Shown: positions 26,595 through 35,624 of the stretch, one piece after another
Layout of the letters: every line of letters starts with the position of its first letter
Numbering within the stretch: the stretch's first letter is position 1
Source of the DNA: Pseudactinotalea suaedae
GTDB taxonomy: Bacteria > Actinomycetota > Actinomycetes > Actinomycetales > Beutenbergiaceae
NCBI RefSeq assembly: GCF_009733815.1
Contig: NZ_WNXY01000008.1
Coordinates: forward strand, 186,001 to 250,000
DNA: 64,000 nucleotides
Direction of reading: 5' to 3'
Position numbers and translations under genes: made by a program
Notes under the pieces: generated by a model
What the model was told of the DNA's origin: nothing
Database searches by the model: none
What the model saw: the letters and a program-made list of their open reading frames with translations, nothing else

Positions 26595-27461
26595 TCAGTC
26601 CACATCGAGTCGGTCGCGCAGCCAGTCGCCCGCCAGGCTGACCGCGATCACCGTCAGGGTGAGCACGATCCCCGGGAACGTCGAGATCCACCAGGCCCCG
26701 GCGAGGTACGGCTGGCCCATCGCCAGCAGCTGCCCCCAGTCCGGGATCTCGGTGCGGACGCCGAGCCCGAGAAAGCTCAGCGACGCCGCCACGACCACGG
26801 ACGTCCCGACCGTCACCGTGGCCAGCACCACGGTGGGCGCGACCGAGTTGGGCAGGATGTGCCGCATCAGCACCCGGCCGGGCGCGAACCCGGCCGACCG
26901 GGCGGCCTCGACGTAGAGCCGACCGCGGATCGTGAGCACCTGGCCGCGCATCACCCTCGCGAAGCCCGGCACCGCGGAGATCCCGACGGCGATGATCAGG
27001 TTGGTCGTCGAGGCACCGAGCGCGCTGGCGATCACCAGCGCGAGCAGCACACCCGGGAAGCACATGAGGATGTCGACGAAGCGGCCCAGCAGCATGTCGG
27101 CGGCGCCGCCCAGGTACCCGGCCACCAGCCCGACCAGGCTGCCGATCAGCATGCCGAGCAAGGTGGCCGCGAGCCCGATCACCAGGGCCGCGCGGGCGCC
27201 GTGCACGAGCAACGTCAGGACCGAGCGCCCGTAGTGGTCGGTGCCGAGCAACGTCTGCTCGCCCGGCGCCGTCAGCACCCGGGTGGGGTCGAGCGTGGTG
27301 GCGTCGTCGGTCGCCAGCACACCCGGGAGCGCGGCTGCCGCCACCACCACGGCCAGCCACGCGAGCGAGAACCCGAGCGTGACGTTGTTGACCGAGACGC
27401 GCGAGCGCCACGTGCGGTGGCGCAGCACGGTGGCCTCGGCCACCGCGGTCGCTGCCGCCAT
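26595..27461 (-). CDS. Dipeptide ABC transporter permease (DppC-like)
   Basis: A 288-residue permease with about six helices. An N-terminal helix is followed by a long periplasmic loop with LLGTDHYGRSVLTLLVHGAR, the hallmark of DppC/OppC, and a coupling segment around ARSAGFAPGRVLMRHILPN. The ATG at 27461 overlaps the amidohydrolase stop by one nt (TGATG). It forms the transmembrane channel with the DppB-like protein encoded upstream. Confidence 0.92.
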   Translation of the reverse strand: MAAATAVAEATVLRHRTWRSRVSVNNVTLGFSLAWLAVVVAAAALPGVLATDDATTLDPTRVLTAPGEQTLLGTDHYGRSVLTLLVHGARAALVIGLAATLLGMLIGSLVGLVAGYLGGAADMLLGRFVDILMCFPGVLLALVIASALGASTTNLIIAVGISAVPGFARVMRGQVLTIRGRLYVEAARSAGFAPGRVLMRHILPNSVAPTVVLATVTVGTSVVVAASLSFLGLGVRTEIPDWGQLLAMGQPYLAGAWWISTFPGIVLTLTVIAVSLAGDWLRDRLDVD

Positions 27462-28750
27462 CAGCCCAGCCCCTCCGCCGTGACCAGTGCCTGCTCGCGT
27501 GCGACCCGGCTCGCCTCGATCATCCGGCGCAGCAGCTCGGGCAGGTCGTCGGGGTCGAGCGGCTCGATCGCCGGCACCGGGTCGGGGGCGAAGTGCTCGC
27601 CGCGGGCCACGACCATCCGGAGCTCGTGCAGCGCGGTGAGGTCGGTGAGCGGGTCGCCCGCCACGGCGATGACGTCGGCGCTGGTGCCGGCGGTCAGCTC
27701 ACCGGTGACGCCCTGCAGGCCCAGGCCGCGGGCGGCGCCCGAGGTCGCGGCCCGGAGCACGTCGCGGATCGGGATGTCGAACTCGTGCATCGACAGCAGC
27801 CCGTACACGTATCCGTAGTGCGGGTTGTTGTCGATGCCGGCGTCGGTGCTGGCCATCAGCTTCACACCACGGGCGTAGAGCTCCCCGAGCGGGAACTCCC
27901 GCTCCGGCAGCAGCCGCCGGAAGTCGCTCATGCGCGCCGAGCACGTGGGTGAGACCCACGTGTCGGACGCCGCGATCGCGTCGGCGAGCTCGGGGTCGAA
28001 GCCGCCGAAGCCCTCCTCGGTCTGGAAGGAGCAGTGCTCCAGGCTGTCGACGCCGGCCGCGAGCGCGCGCCGGATGCCCTCGACACCGTGCGCGTGCGCG
28101 GCGACCTTCTTGCCGAGCCGGTGCGCCTCGTCCACGGCCACGTGCAGCTCGTCCTCGGTGAACTGCGCGTGCCACGGCATCGAGCCCGGGGTCATGTTGC
28201 CGCCGGTCGACATCACCTTGATGCAGTCGACGCCGGCCTTGTGGTGGCGCCGCACCATCGTGCGCATGGCGTCGGGCGAGTCGACCTCGCCGTTCATGAA
28301 CCAGCAGTGCCCGCCGGTCACGGTGATCGCAGGGCCGGAAGTCAGGATTCGCGGCCCCCGCGCCGTCCCGGAGGCGATCGCCTCCCGCACGTCCACGCCG
28401 AGGTAGTCGCGGGAGCCGAGGTCCCGGGCCGTGGTGACGCCGACGCTGAGCAGCTCGCGAGCGCTGCGCAGCATGAGGGCCACCTGGGCGCTGTCGCCCT
28501 CGGCCATCATGCGGGCCACTGGGGTGGGTCCGCCGTCGAACGCCAGGTGCACGTGCGCATCGATGAGGCCGGGCAGCAGGGTCGCGTCACCGAGCGTGCG
28601 CACCGTGTCCGCGCGCTCGACCAGGTCCGCGGCGAGGTCGGCCTCGCGGCCCACCCAGGCGATTTGGTCGCCGTCGATCACGACGGCGGCGTGCTCGACC
28701 ACCTCCAGGTCTGCTCCGACGAGGGCCCGGTCTGCTGTGACTATCTGCAT
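27461..28750 (-). CDS. Metal-dependent amidohydrolase (Xaa-Pro dipeptidase/imidazolonepropionase-like)
   Basis: A 429-residue amidohydrolase-superfamily enzyme with the full metal site visible: HVH in LIDAHVHLAF, a lysine in DCIKVMSTGG that would be carbamylated, histidines in VAAHAHGVEG and SLEHCSF, and the catalytic aspartate in ASTDAGIDN. These are the features of the dipeptidase-like group that includes prolidase-like and aryldialkyl-acting members. It lies inside the dipeptide-importer operon between the two permease genes. No signal peptide is visible, so it should hydrolyse the imported peptide or N-acyl/amide compound in the cytosol. Confidence 0.9.
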   Translation of the reverse strand: MQIVTADRALVGADLEVVEHAAVVIDGDQIAWVGREADLAADLVERADTVRTLGDATLLPGLIDAHVHLAFDGGPTPVARMMAEGDSAQVALMLRSARELLSVGVTTARDLGSRDYLGVDVREAIASGTARGPRILTSGPAITVTGGHCWFMNGEVDSPDAMRTMVRRHHKAGVDCIKVMSTGGNMTPGSMPWHAQFTEDELHVAVDEAHRLGKKVAAHAHGVEGIRRALAAGVDSLEHCSFQTEEGFGGFDPELADAIAASDTWVSPTCSARMSDFRRLLPEREFPLGELYARGVKLMASTDAGIDNNPHYGYVYGLLSMHEFDIPIRDVLRAATSGAARGLGLQGVTGELTAGTSADVIAVAGDPLTDLTALHELRMVVARGEHFAPDPVPAIEPLDPDDLPELLRRMIEASRVAREQALVTAEGLG

Positions 28751-28762
28751 GTTTCCGCCTTT

Positions 28763-29698
28763 TCAGGATGCGGCCAGCACCGACCGCACGCGCGGGTCGA
28801 TGTAGGCGTAGGAGATGTCCACGACGATGTTGATGACGATGTAGATCACTGCGATGACGAGCACGACGCCCTGCACCACGGGGTAGTCCTGGCCCCCGAT
28901 CGCCTGGACCAGCGTCTGCCCGATGCCGCGGCGGCTGAACACCGTCTCCACGATCACCGAGCCGGCCACCAGCCCGCCGAGCTGCAGCCCCACGACCGTC
29001 ACGGTCGGGATGATCGCGTTGCGCAGCACGTGCTTGACGACGATCACCCGCCCGCGCAGTCCCTTGGCGTGCAGCGCCGTCACGAAGTTCTCGCCCAGCA
29101 CCTCGATCACGCTGTTGCGCACGAGCCGGGTCACGGTGCCCGCCGCGGCGAGCCCGAGCGTGGCGGCCGGCAGCACCAGCTGCCCGAGCGACCCGCTGCC
29201 GGTCGCCGGGAACAGCCCCAGCTGGAACGAGAAGAACATGATGAGCAGCAGGCCCACCCAGAACGAGGGCATCGAGGTGTTGACCAGGCTGAGCACCCGC
29301 ACCAGGCCGTCGATCCAGGAGTTCCGCTTGATCGCCGCCAGCGACCCGAGGGTGATCCCGGTGACCGCCGAGATCAGCGCCGCGGCCCCGGCCAGCTGCA
29401 GCGTCGACCCGATCTGGGCGGCGATCATGCCGGTCACCGGCTGCCGGGTGGCGTAGGACGTCCCCAGGTCCAGCTGCAGCGCGCTGGTGAGGAACGTCCA
29501 GTACTGCTCCGGCACCGACCGGTCGAGCCCGAACTGCTGCCGCAGGTTCTCGACCACCTCCGGGCTGGCCGACGCCCCGCCGAGGAGTGCGGCGATCGGG
29601 TCACCCGGCAGCAGTCGCAGCGCGATGAACAGCAGCACCGTGACACCGAGCAGGGTGGGGACACCGGCGAGCACCCGCCGCGCGATCACGAATCCCAT
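28763..29698 (-). CDS. Dipeptide ABC transporter permease (DppB-like)
   Basis: A 311-residue permease beginning MGFVIARRVLAGVPTLLGVT, the standard DppB first helix and loop. The coupling loop region reads VIEVLGENFVTALHAKGLRGR, with further helices and the C-terminal DISYAYIDPRVR typical of the family. It is the second gene of the operon after the binding protein and is separated from the amidohydrolase by 12 nt. Confidence 0.93.
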   Translation of the reverse strand: MGFVIARRVLAGVPTLLGVTVLLFIALRLLPGDPIAALLGGASASPEVVENLRQQFGLDRSVPEQYWTFLTSALQLDLGTSYATRQPVTGMIAAQIGSTLQLAGAAALISAVTGITLGSLAAIKRNSWIDGLVRVLSLVNTSMPSFWVGLLLIMFFSFQLGLFPATGSGSLGQLVLPAATLGLAAAGTVTRLVRNSVIEVLGENFVTALHAKGLRGRVIVVKHVLRNAIIPTVTVVGLQLGGLVAGSVIVETVFSRRGIGQTLVQAIGGQDYPVVQGVVLVIAVIYIVINIVVDISYAYIDPRVRSVLAAS

Positions 29699-29726
29699 GG
29701 CGCCTCCTCCTCCCGTCGACCCCGGC

Positions 29727-31379
29727 TCAGCCTGCGAGGAAGGCGTCGTAGAAGATCGGGTATCCCTCGGCGTCGAAGCGCAGGCCCTGCAGGGTGTTGA
29801 CCGCGAGCGTGTAGGTCGGGACGTAGATCGCGACCGACCGGGCGTTGTCGATGACGTCCTGCTGCAGCTGGGCGACGACGTCCTCGCGCTCGGCGCCCGT
29901 CAGCTGCTGGCTCTGCGCCGCCAGGTCGGTGACCGCGGCGTCGTCGGTGTGGCTCAGGTTGAAGCCGGTCTGCCCCGGTGACGGCGTGAAGCGCGGGTCG
30001 TACATCTGGTAGAGCACGTTCGGGTCGACCGCCACCAGGCTCAGCCCGGCGATGTCGTACTCACCGTTCTGCTGCCGGGACAGCAGCTCGGCGGTCTGCT
30101 CGAAGACCGTCTCGACCTCGAACCCGACGGCCTCCAGGTTGGCCTCGAAGAAGGTGGCCAGGTCCTGCCGCTTCTCGCGGTTGGGCGTGCCCTCCATGTA
30201 GACGACCTCGAGCCGGACGCCGTCCTTGGTGCGGACACCGTCGTCACCGAGGACCCAGCCAGCCTCGTCCAGAAGCGCATTCGCACCATCGGCGTCGAAC
30301 TCGAACGAGCTCTCGACGGCGGCGTCGTATCCGACCGTGGTCGGAGACAGCGGGCCCCACGCGCGGTCGTAGGTGCCGAAGTACAGAGCCTGCACGGCGG
30401 AGTCGATGTCGAGCGCCATCCGGGCCGCCTCGCGGACCGATTGATCGGCGAACACCCGGTCGACGTTGAGGTGCAGCTGGTACGGCGCGCCGGACTGCTG
30501 CTGCGCGATGTAGGTCAGCGTCCCGTCCGCCTCCACGGCTGCCGCCTCGGTCTCCGGGACGTTGCCGACGCCCTGCACGGTGCCGTTGCGCAGCGAGCCC
30601 ATCCGGACGGTGGCGTCCGCGATGATCTGGAAGGTCAGATTCTCCAGGTGGGCCGCCCCGGTGTGCACCGCGTTGCCCGGCGCCCAGTCGTAGTCGGCGT
30701 TCCTGGTCAGCTCCACGCGGTCCTGCGGCGTGTAGGAGACGAACTCGAACGGGCCGCTGCCGACCGGTGCGATCAGGTAGTCGGCGGGCTCGACCGCGGC
30801 GGCCGCCGTCGGCGAGTTCATGCCCATGAAGGGCGAGGTGAGGTTGTTGAGGAACGCCGAGAACGGCGCCGACATCGTCACGACGGCGGTGAAGTCACCG
30901 CTCGCCTCGCACGAGGCGTACGGCCCGACGAGCCCGATCGCGTAGATGGACCCGGCGGCCGGGTCGATGATCCGGTCGAGGTTGAAGCAGAGCGCCGCGG
31001 CGTCGAAGGCGGTGTCATCCCAGAAGGTGACGTCCTCGCGGAGCGTGAACTCGTAGGTGAGGCCGTCGTCGCTGACGGTCCACTCGGTCGCGAGCCAGGG
31101 CTGCAGCTCACCGTTCTCGTCCAGGTAGAGCAGTGAGTCGAACATCTGGCGGAGCACCCGGGCATCCTGCGCCGCCGGGGTCACGTTGGGGTCGAAACCG
31201 AAGAACGGGGTGTCGACGGCGAAGATGGCGGACCCGCCGTCGACCGCCTCCATGCTGGGGGTCTGGCTGGATCCTGTCGTGGGGTCGTTGCTGGCACCCC
31301 CACCGCAGCCGGCGAGCGCGAGAGCGCCGATCGCCAGAGCTGAGGTGACGGAGAGGCGGGACGTGCGGTTCGCAGTCAT
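29727..31379 (-). CDS. Dipeptide-type ABC transporter substrate-binding lipoprotein
   Basis: A 550-residue SBP_bac_5-family protein. A lipoprotein signal ends LALAGCGGG, so the mature protein should be lipid-anchored. Core family segments include LATEWTVSDDGLTYEFTLREDVTFWD and late repeats such as AARMALDIDSAVQAL. The ATG at 31379 was chosen because it starts the signal peptide; the reading frame continues upstream through non-coding leader. It is the first gene of the operon, facing a divergent regulator gene, and would define the importer's ligand: a peptide or peptide-like conjugate. Confidence 0.92.
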   Translation of the reverse strand: MTANRTSRLSVTSALAIGALALAGCGGGASNDPTTGSSQTPSMEAVDGGSAIFAVDTPFFGFDPNVTPAAQDARVLRQMFDSLLYLDENGELQPWLATEWTVSDDGLTYEFTLREDVTFWDDTAFDAAALCFNLDRIIDPAAGSIYAIGLVGPYASCEASGDFTAVVTMSAPFSAFLNNLTSPFMGMNSPTAAAAVEPADYLIAPVGSGPFEFVSYTPQDRVELTRNADYDWAPGNAVHTGAAHLENLTFQIIADATVRMGSLRNGTVQGVGNVPETEAAAVEADGTLTYIAQQQSGAPYQLHLNVDRVFADQSVREAARMALDIDSAVQALYFGTYDRAWGPLSPTTVGYDAAVESSFEFDADGANALLDEAGWVLGDDGVRTKDGVRLEVVYMEGTPNREKRQDLATFFEANLEAVGFEVETVFEQTAELLSRQQNGEYDIAGLSLVAVDPNVLYQMYDPRFTPSPGQTGFNLSHTDDAAVTDLAAQSQQLTGAEREDVVAQLQQDVIDNARSVAIYVPTYTLAVNTLQGLRFDAEGYPIFYDAFLAG

Positions 31380-31510
31380 GTGTCGCTCCACGGCGTCGAG
31401 GGAGGAGGGGGGTCGCGATGGACCAGAGATCGACGGTGTCCTGCGGCGGGGGTGTGCCGGTTCGGACGAGTGGCGCCGGTTCGACGTTGCGTTGGACTCT
31501 ACAAACGCGA

Positions 31511-31560
31511 GTTGAAGCACGCAAGGCCTTGTTGAAACATGCAACATGCTGTTGACTTGT
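31511..31560. promoter_or_regulatory. Phased direct repeats between the importer operon and regulator gene
   Basis: GTTGAAGCACGCAA (31511-31524) and GTTGAAACATGCAA (31531-31544) match at 12 of 14 positions, and a third GTTGA copy begins at 31551. The spacing is exactly 20 nt, about two helical turns. It sits in the 272-nt divergent region, and the lower-GC composition also fits promoters. Likely binding site of the adjacent YheO-type regulator. Confidence 0.55.
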
Positions 31561-31651
31561 TCGTAACACTGCTTCGAGAGGCTTTGTGCTGGTCGGGTCT
31601 CTGACCCCGCGACAGCCGCAGGCCGACGCACCACCTTGAGGGGACCTTCGC

Positions 31652-32428
31652 GTGACCAAGAAGACTCAGCTGACTGCCGAGCGGCAGGAGCCCGTGGCTC
31701 CCGGGGACGACCGCTCCACGCTCCAGAGCGACACCGAACGCCTGCTCGCCACCATCACGGAGATGGTGGAACCGCTCGGGCAGGCGATGCCGAGCTCGTC
31801 CGAGGTCGTGCTCCACGACCTGTCCAGGCTGCCGGACTCGATCATCGCCGTGCACGGCAACGTCACGGGCCGGCGGGTCGGGGACCCGGCGACCGACCTG
31901 CTGCTCCAACGCGCGACGGCGGGCAACCTCGACCACATGCTCGGCTACCGCACCACGCTGCCGGACGGGCGCAACATGCGCTCCACCACCATCATCATCC
32001 GCGACCGCGAGGGCACGCCCGTGGCGGCGCTCTGCATCAACTCCGACCTGTCGGTGTGGCAGTCGCTGAACCGCATCGCGGGCGGCATGCTCGGCGACGA
32101 CGAGGAGCTGGCCAAGCCGGCAGATGACGCGCCCGACGCACCCACCGAGGTCTTCGCACGCGACGTCGACGAGCTCGCCGCGCACCTGATCCACACCTCG
32201 ATCCTCGAGCAGGGGATCCCGGTGGAGCTCATGAAGAAGGAGCACAAGCTCGCGATCGTCCGCGACCTGCAGGGGCGAGGGATCTTCCTGCTGCGCGACG
32301 CCGTCGAGATGCTCGCGACCTCCCTTCAGGTCACCCGGTTCACGATCTACAACTACCTCAACGAGCTGGCAGACGACAGCTCTGCTCCCGCCCGAACACC
32401 TGAGAAGCGAAAGGCACGTGAGACATGA
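31652..32428 (+). CDS. YheO-type PAS/helix-turn-helix transcriptional regulator
   Basis: A 258-residue regulator. Residues about 30-140 match the YheO-like PAS domain (SSEVVLHDLSRLPDSIIAVHGNVTGR, then YRTTLPDGRNMRSTTIIIRD and ALCINSDLS). The C-terminal part has the HTH found in this family, with VRDLQGRGIFLLRDAVEMLATSLQVTRFTIYNYLNEL. It starts at GTG 31652 after a GAGGGGA site and overlaps the aminotransferase by four nt. YheO/DauR proteins sense small amino-acid-like ligands. It is divergent from the dipeptide-importer operon and is the likely regulator of both units. Confidence 0.9.
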   Translation: MTKKTQLTAERQEPVAPGDDRSTLQSDTERLLATITEMVEPLGQAMPSSSEVVLHDLSRLPDSIIAVHGNVTGRRVGDPATDLLLQRATAGNLDHMLGYRTTLPDGRNMRSTTIIIRDREGTPVAALCINSDLSVWQSLNRIAGGMLGDDEELAKPADDAPDAPTEVFARDVDELAAHLIHTSILEQGIPVELMKKEHKLAIVRDLQGRGIFLLRDAVEMLATSLQVTRFTIYNYLNELADDSSAPARTPEKRKARET

Positions 32429-33591
32429 CCCAGACGATGGGATTCGACGACGTCCGGATCGAGGACCTGCGCAAGGTCGGCTCGATCAAGTGGTCGATGT
32501 TCCCCGACACCATCGGTGCCTTCGTGGCGGAGATGGACTTCGGGATCGCACCTCCGATCACGCAGGCCCTGCACGCCGCGGTGGACGTCGGCGCGTTCGG
32601 GTACCTGCCGCCGTCGCTGAGCAGTGCGATGTCGGAGGCTCACGCGCGCTACGCGCGGGAGACCTACGGGTGGGACATCGCCGCGGAGTCGGTCCGGCCC
32701 ATCGCCGACGTCATCGCTGCGCTCGAGGTCTCGATCGAGCACTTCTCCGCCCCGGGTTCGGCGATCGTGCTGCCCACCCCCGCCTACATGCCGTTCCTCA
32801 CGGTCCCGCTGGCTCACGACCGGGAGGTGATCCAGGTCCCGATGGCGCAGGAGAACGGCCGCTTCGTCTACGACCTCGACGCCATCGACGCCGCGTTCGC
32901 CGCCGGGGGCGGGCTGCTGATCCTGTGCAATCCGCACAACCCCGGCGGCCGCGTCATGGAGGTGGCGGAGATGGAGGCGATCGCGCGCGTGGTCGATCGC
33001 CACGGTGCGCGGGTGTTCTCCGATGAGATCCACGCACCGCTCGTCTACCCCGGCCACCGCCACGTCCCCTACGCCTCGATCAACGAGACGGCGGCCGGCC
33101 ACACGCTCACCGCGGCCTCGGCGTCGAAGGCCTGGAACCTGCCCGGCATGAAGTGCGCCCAGGTGATCCTCTCCAACGACGCCGACCGCGAGCTGTGGGC
33201 GGGCAAGGGCATGATGTTCGAGCACGGCGCCGCCAACCTCGGTGTCATCGCCAACACGGCCGCCTACTCGGCGGGCGGCCAGTGGCTGCGCGAGGTGATC
33301 GGCTACCTCGACGGCAACCGCATGATGCTTGCCGACCTGATCGCCGAGCACCTGCCCGGCGTGCGGTACACCCCACCGGAGGGCACCTACCTCGCGTGGC
33401 TCGACTGCCGCGAGCTCGACCTCGGCGACCACCCCGCGCAGTTCTTCTCCGAGAAGGCCGGCGTGTCGATGACCGACGGCGCCATGTGCGGCGAGGTCGG
33501 CAAGGGCGTGGTCCGCTACAACTTCGCCACGCCGCGGCCGATCATGGCGCAGGCGATCGAGCAGATGGGGGCGGCGCTCAGGTCCCGCTGA
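32425..33591 (+). CDS. PatB/MalY-type PLP-dependent C-S lyase (cystathionine beta-lyase-like)
   Basis: A 388-residue fold-type-I aminotransferase of the MalY/PatB group. Signatures include MFPDTIGAFVAEMDFG near the N-terminus, the LILCNPHNPGGRV cofactor loop, and FSDEIHAPLVYPG. The PLP lysine is Lys235 in TAASASKAWNLPG. Such enzymes cleave the C-S bond of cystathionine or cysteine S-conjugates to give ammonia, pyruvate and a thiol. The ATG overlaps the regulator stop (ATGA). Its position opposite a peptide importer with an amidohydrolase suggests cleavage of cysteine conjugates released from imported peptides. Confidence 0.9.
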   Translation: MTQTMGFDDVRIEDLRKVGSIKWSMFPDTIGAFVAEMDFGIAPPITQALHAAVDVGAFGYLPPSLSSAMSEAHARYARETYGWDIAAESVRPIADVIAALEVSIEHFSAPGSAIVLPTPAYMPFLTVPLAHDREVIQVPMAQENGRFVYDLDAIDAAFAAGGGLLILCNPHNPGGRVMEVAEMEAIARVVDRHGARVFSDEIHAPLVYPGHRHVPYASINETAAGHTLTAASASKAWNLPGMKCAQVILSNDADRELWAGKGMMFEHGAANLGVIANTAAYSAGGQWLREVIGYLDGNRMMLADLIAEHLPGVRYTPPEGTYLAWLDCRELDLGDHPAQFFSEKAGVSMTDGAMCGEVGKGVVRYNFATPRPIMAQAIEQMGAALRSR

Positions 33592-33599
33592 CCCGGGCA

Positions 33600-33618
33600 C
33601 GCCGGTCCCGCACCGGCG
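33600..33618. terminator. Bidirectional hairpin terminator
   Basis: CGCCGGT (33600-33606) and ACCGGCG (33612-33618) form a 7-bp stem around a 5-nt loop, filling the gap between the convergent C-S lyase and SDR genes. There is no T-tract. Confidence 0.55.
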
Positions 33619-33619
33619 G

Positions 33620-34378
33620 CTAGGAGAAGTGCACGCCTCCGTTGAGGTCGAGCACGGTGCCGGTGACGAAACCGGAGTCGGGACGCGCGTAGTACTCGAC
33701 CGCGGCGGCGACGTCGGCCGGGTAGCCGGGCCGTGCGACCGGGATGGCGGCGATCGTCTTCTCCTGGTCGGCCTTCGGCGTGAAGGTCTCGTGGAAGGGG
33801 GTGTCGAGGATCAGCCCGGGCGCGATCGAGTTGACGGTGATGCCGGCGGGCGCGACCTCCTTCGCGAGCGCGCGGGTGAAGCCGTCGAGCGCGGCCTTCG
33901 AGGTCGCGTAGGCGCCGGAGCCATTGCCGCCGCCGTTCCTGCCGGCGAGCGAGGAGATGTTGATGATCCGGCCGCCCTCACCGAGGTGCCGCAACGCCGC
34001 GCGGCTCACGTAGAAGGCGGACGTCACGTTGACCTTCAGCACCAGGTCCCAGTGCTCGTCGGTCATCTCCGCGATTGCGTGCCGTGCGATCAGTCCGCCC
34101 GCGTTGTTGACCACGACGTCGACCCCACCGAGCCGGGCGGCGAGATCGTCGACGACGGCGCTCACCGCCGCCGAGTCGGTCGCGTCCAGCTTCGCGCCGA
34201 TCACCTCGATCCCCTCACCGGCGAGGGTGGCGACGACCTCGTCGGCGGACCGGCTGTGGGTCGTCAGCGCGACGCGCGCACCCGCGGCCGCGAGCTGCCG
34301 CACGACGCCGAGTCCGATCCCGATGCCGCCGCCCGTCACGATCACGCGGCGTCCGGCGAGGGTCTGGGGCTGCACCAT
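33620..34378 (-). CDS. SDR family oxidoreductase of the carbohydrate locus
   Basis: A 252-residue classical SDR. The nucleotide motif TGGGIGIGLG sits at 15-24, NNAGG at 91-95, the catalytic Ser is in ISS near 142, and Tyr157/Lys161 are in YATSK. The C-terminus FVTGTVLDLNGGVHFS is FabG-like. It is the last gene of the minus-strand sugar operon, 10 nt after the second kinase, with a GGAGAC ribosome site. It probably oxidises or reduces a sugar or a three-carbon product of the aldolases. The substrate is unknown. Confidence 0.9.
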   Translation of the reverse strand: MVQPQTLAGRRVIVTGGGIGIGLGVVRQLAAAGARVALTTHSRSADEVVATLAGEGIEVIGAKLDATDSAAVSAVVDDLAARLGGVDVVVNNAGGLIARHAIAEMTDEHWDLVLKVNVTSAFYVSRAALRHLGEGGRIINISSLAGRNGGGNGSGAYATSKAALDGFTRALAKEVAPAGITVNSIAPGLILDTPFHETFTPKADQEKTIAAIPVARPGYPADVAAAVEYYARPDSGFVTGTVLDLNGGVHFS

Positions 34379-34388
34379 GCTGTCTCCT

Positions 34389-35624
34389 TCAGTTGAGGTC
34401 TGCTGAGCTGGCCTGCACGAGCAGGTCGCCGCTCACGAACGTATCGCCAAGCCCGATCGTTGAGCGCGGCGTGACCAGGTACGGGGTGGCGACGACGCTC
34501 GCGCGGTACCCATGCGTGACCGGTCCCGCAGGCGGGATCTCGACGGCGAGACTCGAGTGGTCCGGGATGACCCAGCTCCCTCGTGGCTCACCCGCCTCGG
34601 CCCGGTTCGCCGCCGCTAGGCTCCCCGCGGCTAGCGCCAGCTCCTCGCGTTCCGGATCACGGCGATGAACGCTCATCGCCCACTCGTCGGCATGCACGAC
34701 CACCCGTGCAAGCTTGTGCTCGGCGGCGAACGCCGCTGCCACGTGCGCCGGGTCGCCGGCGCCAACGAGGCGATTGAGCTCGCTCGCGTTCATGCCGACC
34801 GAGTCCACGTGTTCACCCACCAGCTCCATCACGCGACCCAGCTCACCTGCGCCTGCGTACTCGGCAAGCTCCAGGTGCACGAGCCGAGCACCACCGGCGC
34901 GCCACCCCGCGGCCGCTTCAGCGACCTGCGGAACTGCCGCCTCACGGGCGCGACCGATCCCGTTCAGTCCTGAGACCAGCCCCACGCCGTCGCGCACGAG
35001 CGCAGCCGAGCGTGTCAGGAAGCCAGGGTCGAGCTGCAGCCGCTTCCGGGCCAGCACCACGGTGATACGGCTCGACCGCGCGACCGTCACGCCGCCGCCA
35101 CTCGTCCCGCGTGTCAGTTCCAGCACATGGTTGGACGGCACCACCGGACCGGGGACCGGAGTCACCCGGCGCACCGTGATCGGCTCACCGGCGGCAATCA
35201 CCCGCACGTGCTCGGCCGTGGCGCGCAGCTGCCGTTCGCTGCGGTTCGTCAACGCCAGCAGCGGAGCCAGCCCGAGCGACGACCAGCTCCAGCACGCCTG
35301 GATCGACGTCCCGCCGCACTGCACCCGCTCGGGTGCGCCGGCGAGCTGCTCCAACAGGGGCTCTGCGTCCTCGTCGTCGATGAAGAGCTCACCGTCGCGT
35401 CCCTCCAGGAGCCATCTCCGCAGCGTCGCCAGCCCCTGGCCGAAGGTGTCGGAGCCGACATGCCCGGCAGTCATGAGCCGCTCGAGCGCCGCGTCGCTGA
35501 CACGGTGCAGCGCATCGGTGGTGGCGCTGAAGCCGGCGACGATCGGCCCGCTCGCGGCGACGAGCGCTTCGCGTTGCTCGACCAGCTGCTCGTAGCGCTG
35601 GCGAGCGTCACTGCCGCCGGTCAC
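34389..35624 (-). CDS. ADP-dependent phosphofructokinase/glucokinase-family sugar kinase B
   Basis: A 411-residue ribokinase-fold enzyme of the ADP_PFK_GK type. Visible features are a GFSATTDAL substrate region near 32, an ELFID segment, CGGTS in the substrate lid region, an NxxE motif (MNASEL), and the catalytic GLGDTF loop at the C-terminus. These match the ADP-dependent kinases known from archaea and found sporadically in bacteria. The GTG start overlaps the upstream kinase stop by four nt. It is diverged from that paralogue, so the two probably act on different intermediates, or one is regulatory. The phosphoryl donor (ADP rather than ATP) is inferred from the family only. Confidence 0.8.
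   Translation of the reverse strand: MTGGSDARQRYEQLVEQREALVAASGPIVAGFSATTDALHRVSDAALERLMTAGHVGSDTFGQGLATLRRWLLEGRDGELFIDDEDAEPLLEQLAGAPERVQCGGTSIQACWSWSSLGLAPLLALTNRSERQLRATAEHVRVIAAGEPITVRRVTPVPGPVVPSNHVLELTRGTSGGGVTVARSSRITVVLARKRLQLDPGFLTRSAALVRDGVGLVSGLNGIGRAREAAVPQVAEAAAGWRAGGARLVHLELAEYAGAGELGRVMELVGEHVDSVGMNASELNRLVGAGDPAHVAAAFAAEHKLARVVVHADEWAMSVHRRDPEREELALAAGSLAAANRAEAGEPRGSWVIPDHSSLAVEIPPAGPVTHGYRASVVATPYLVTPRSTIGLGDTFVSGDLLVQASSADLN

Noticed and set aside
28034-29800. 588-codon plus-strand frame opposite amidohydrolase and permease
   Set aside because: His/Arg-rich shadow; the minus-strand genes have complete motifs.
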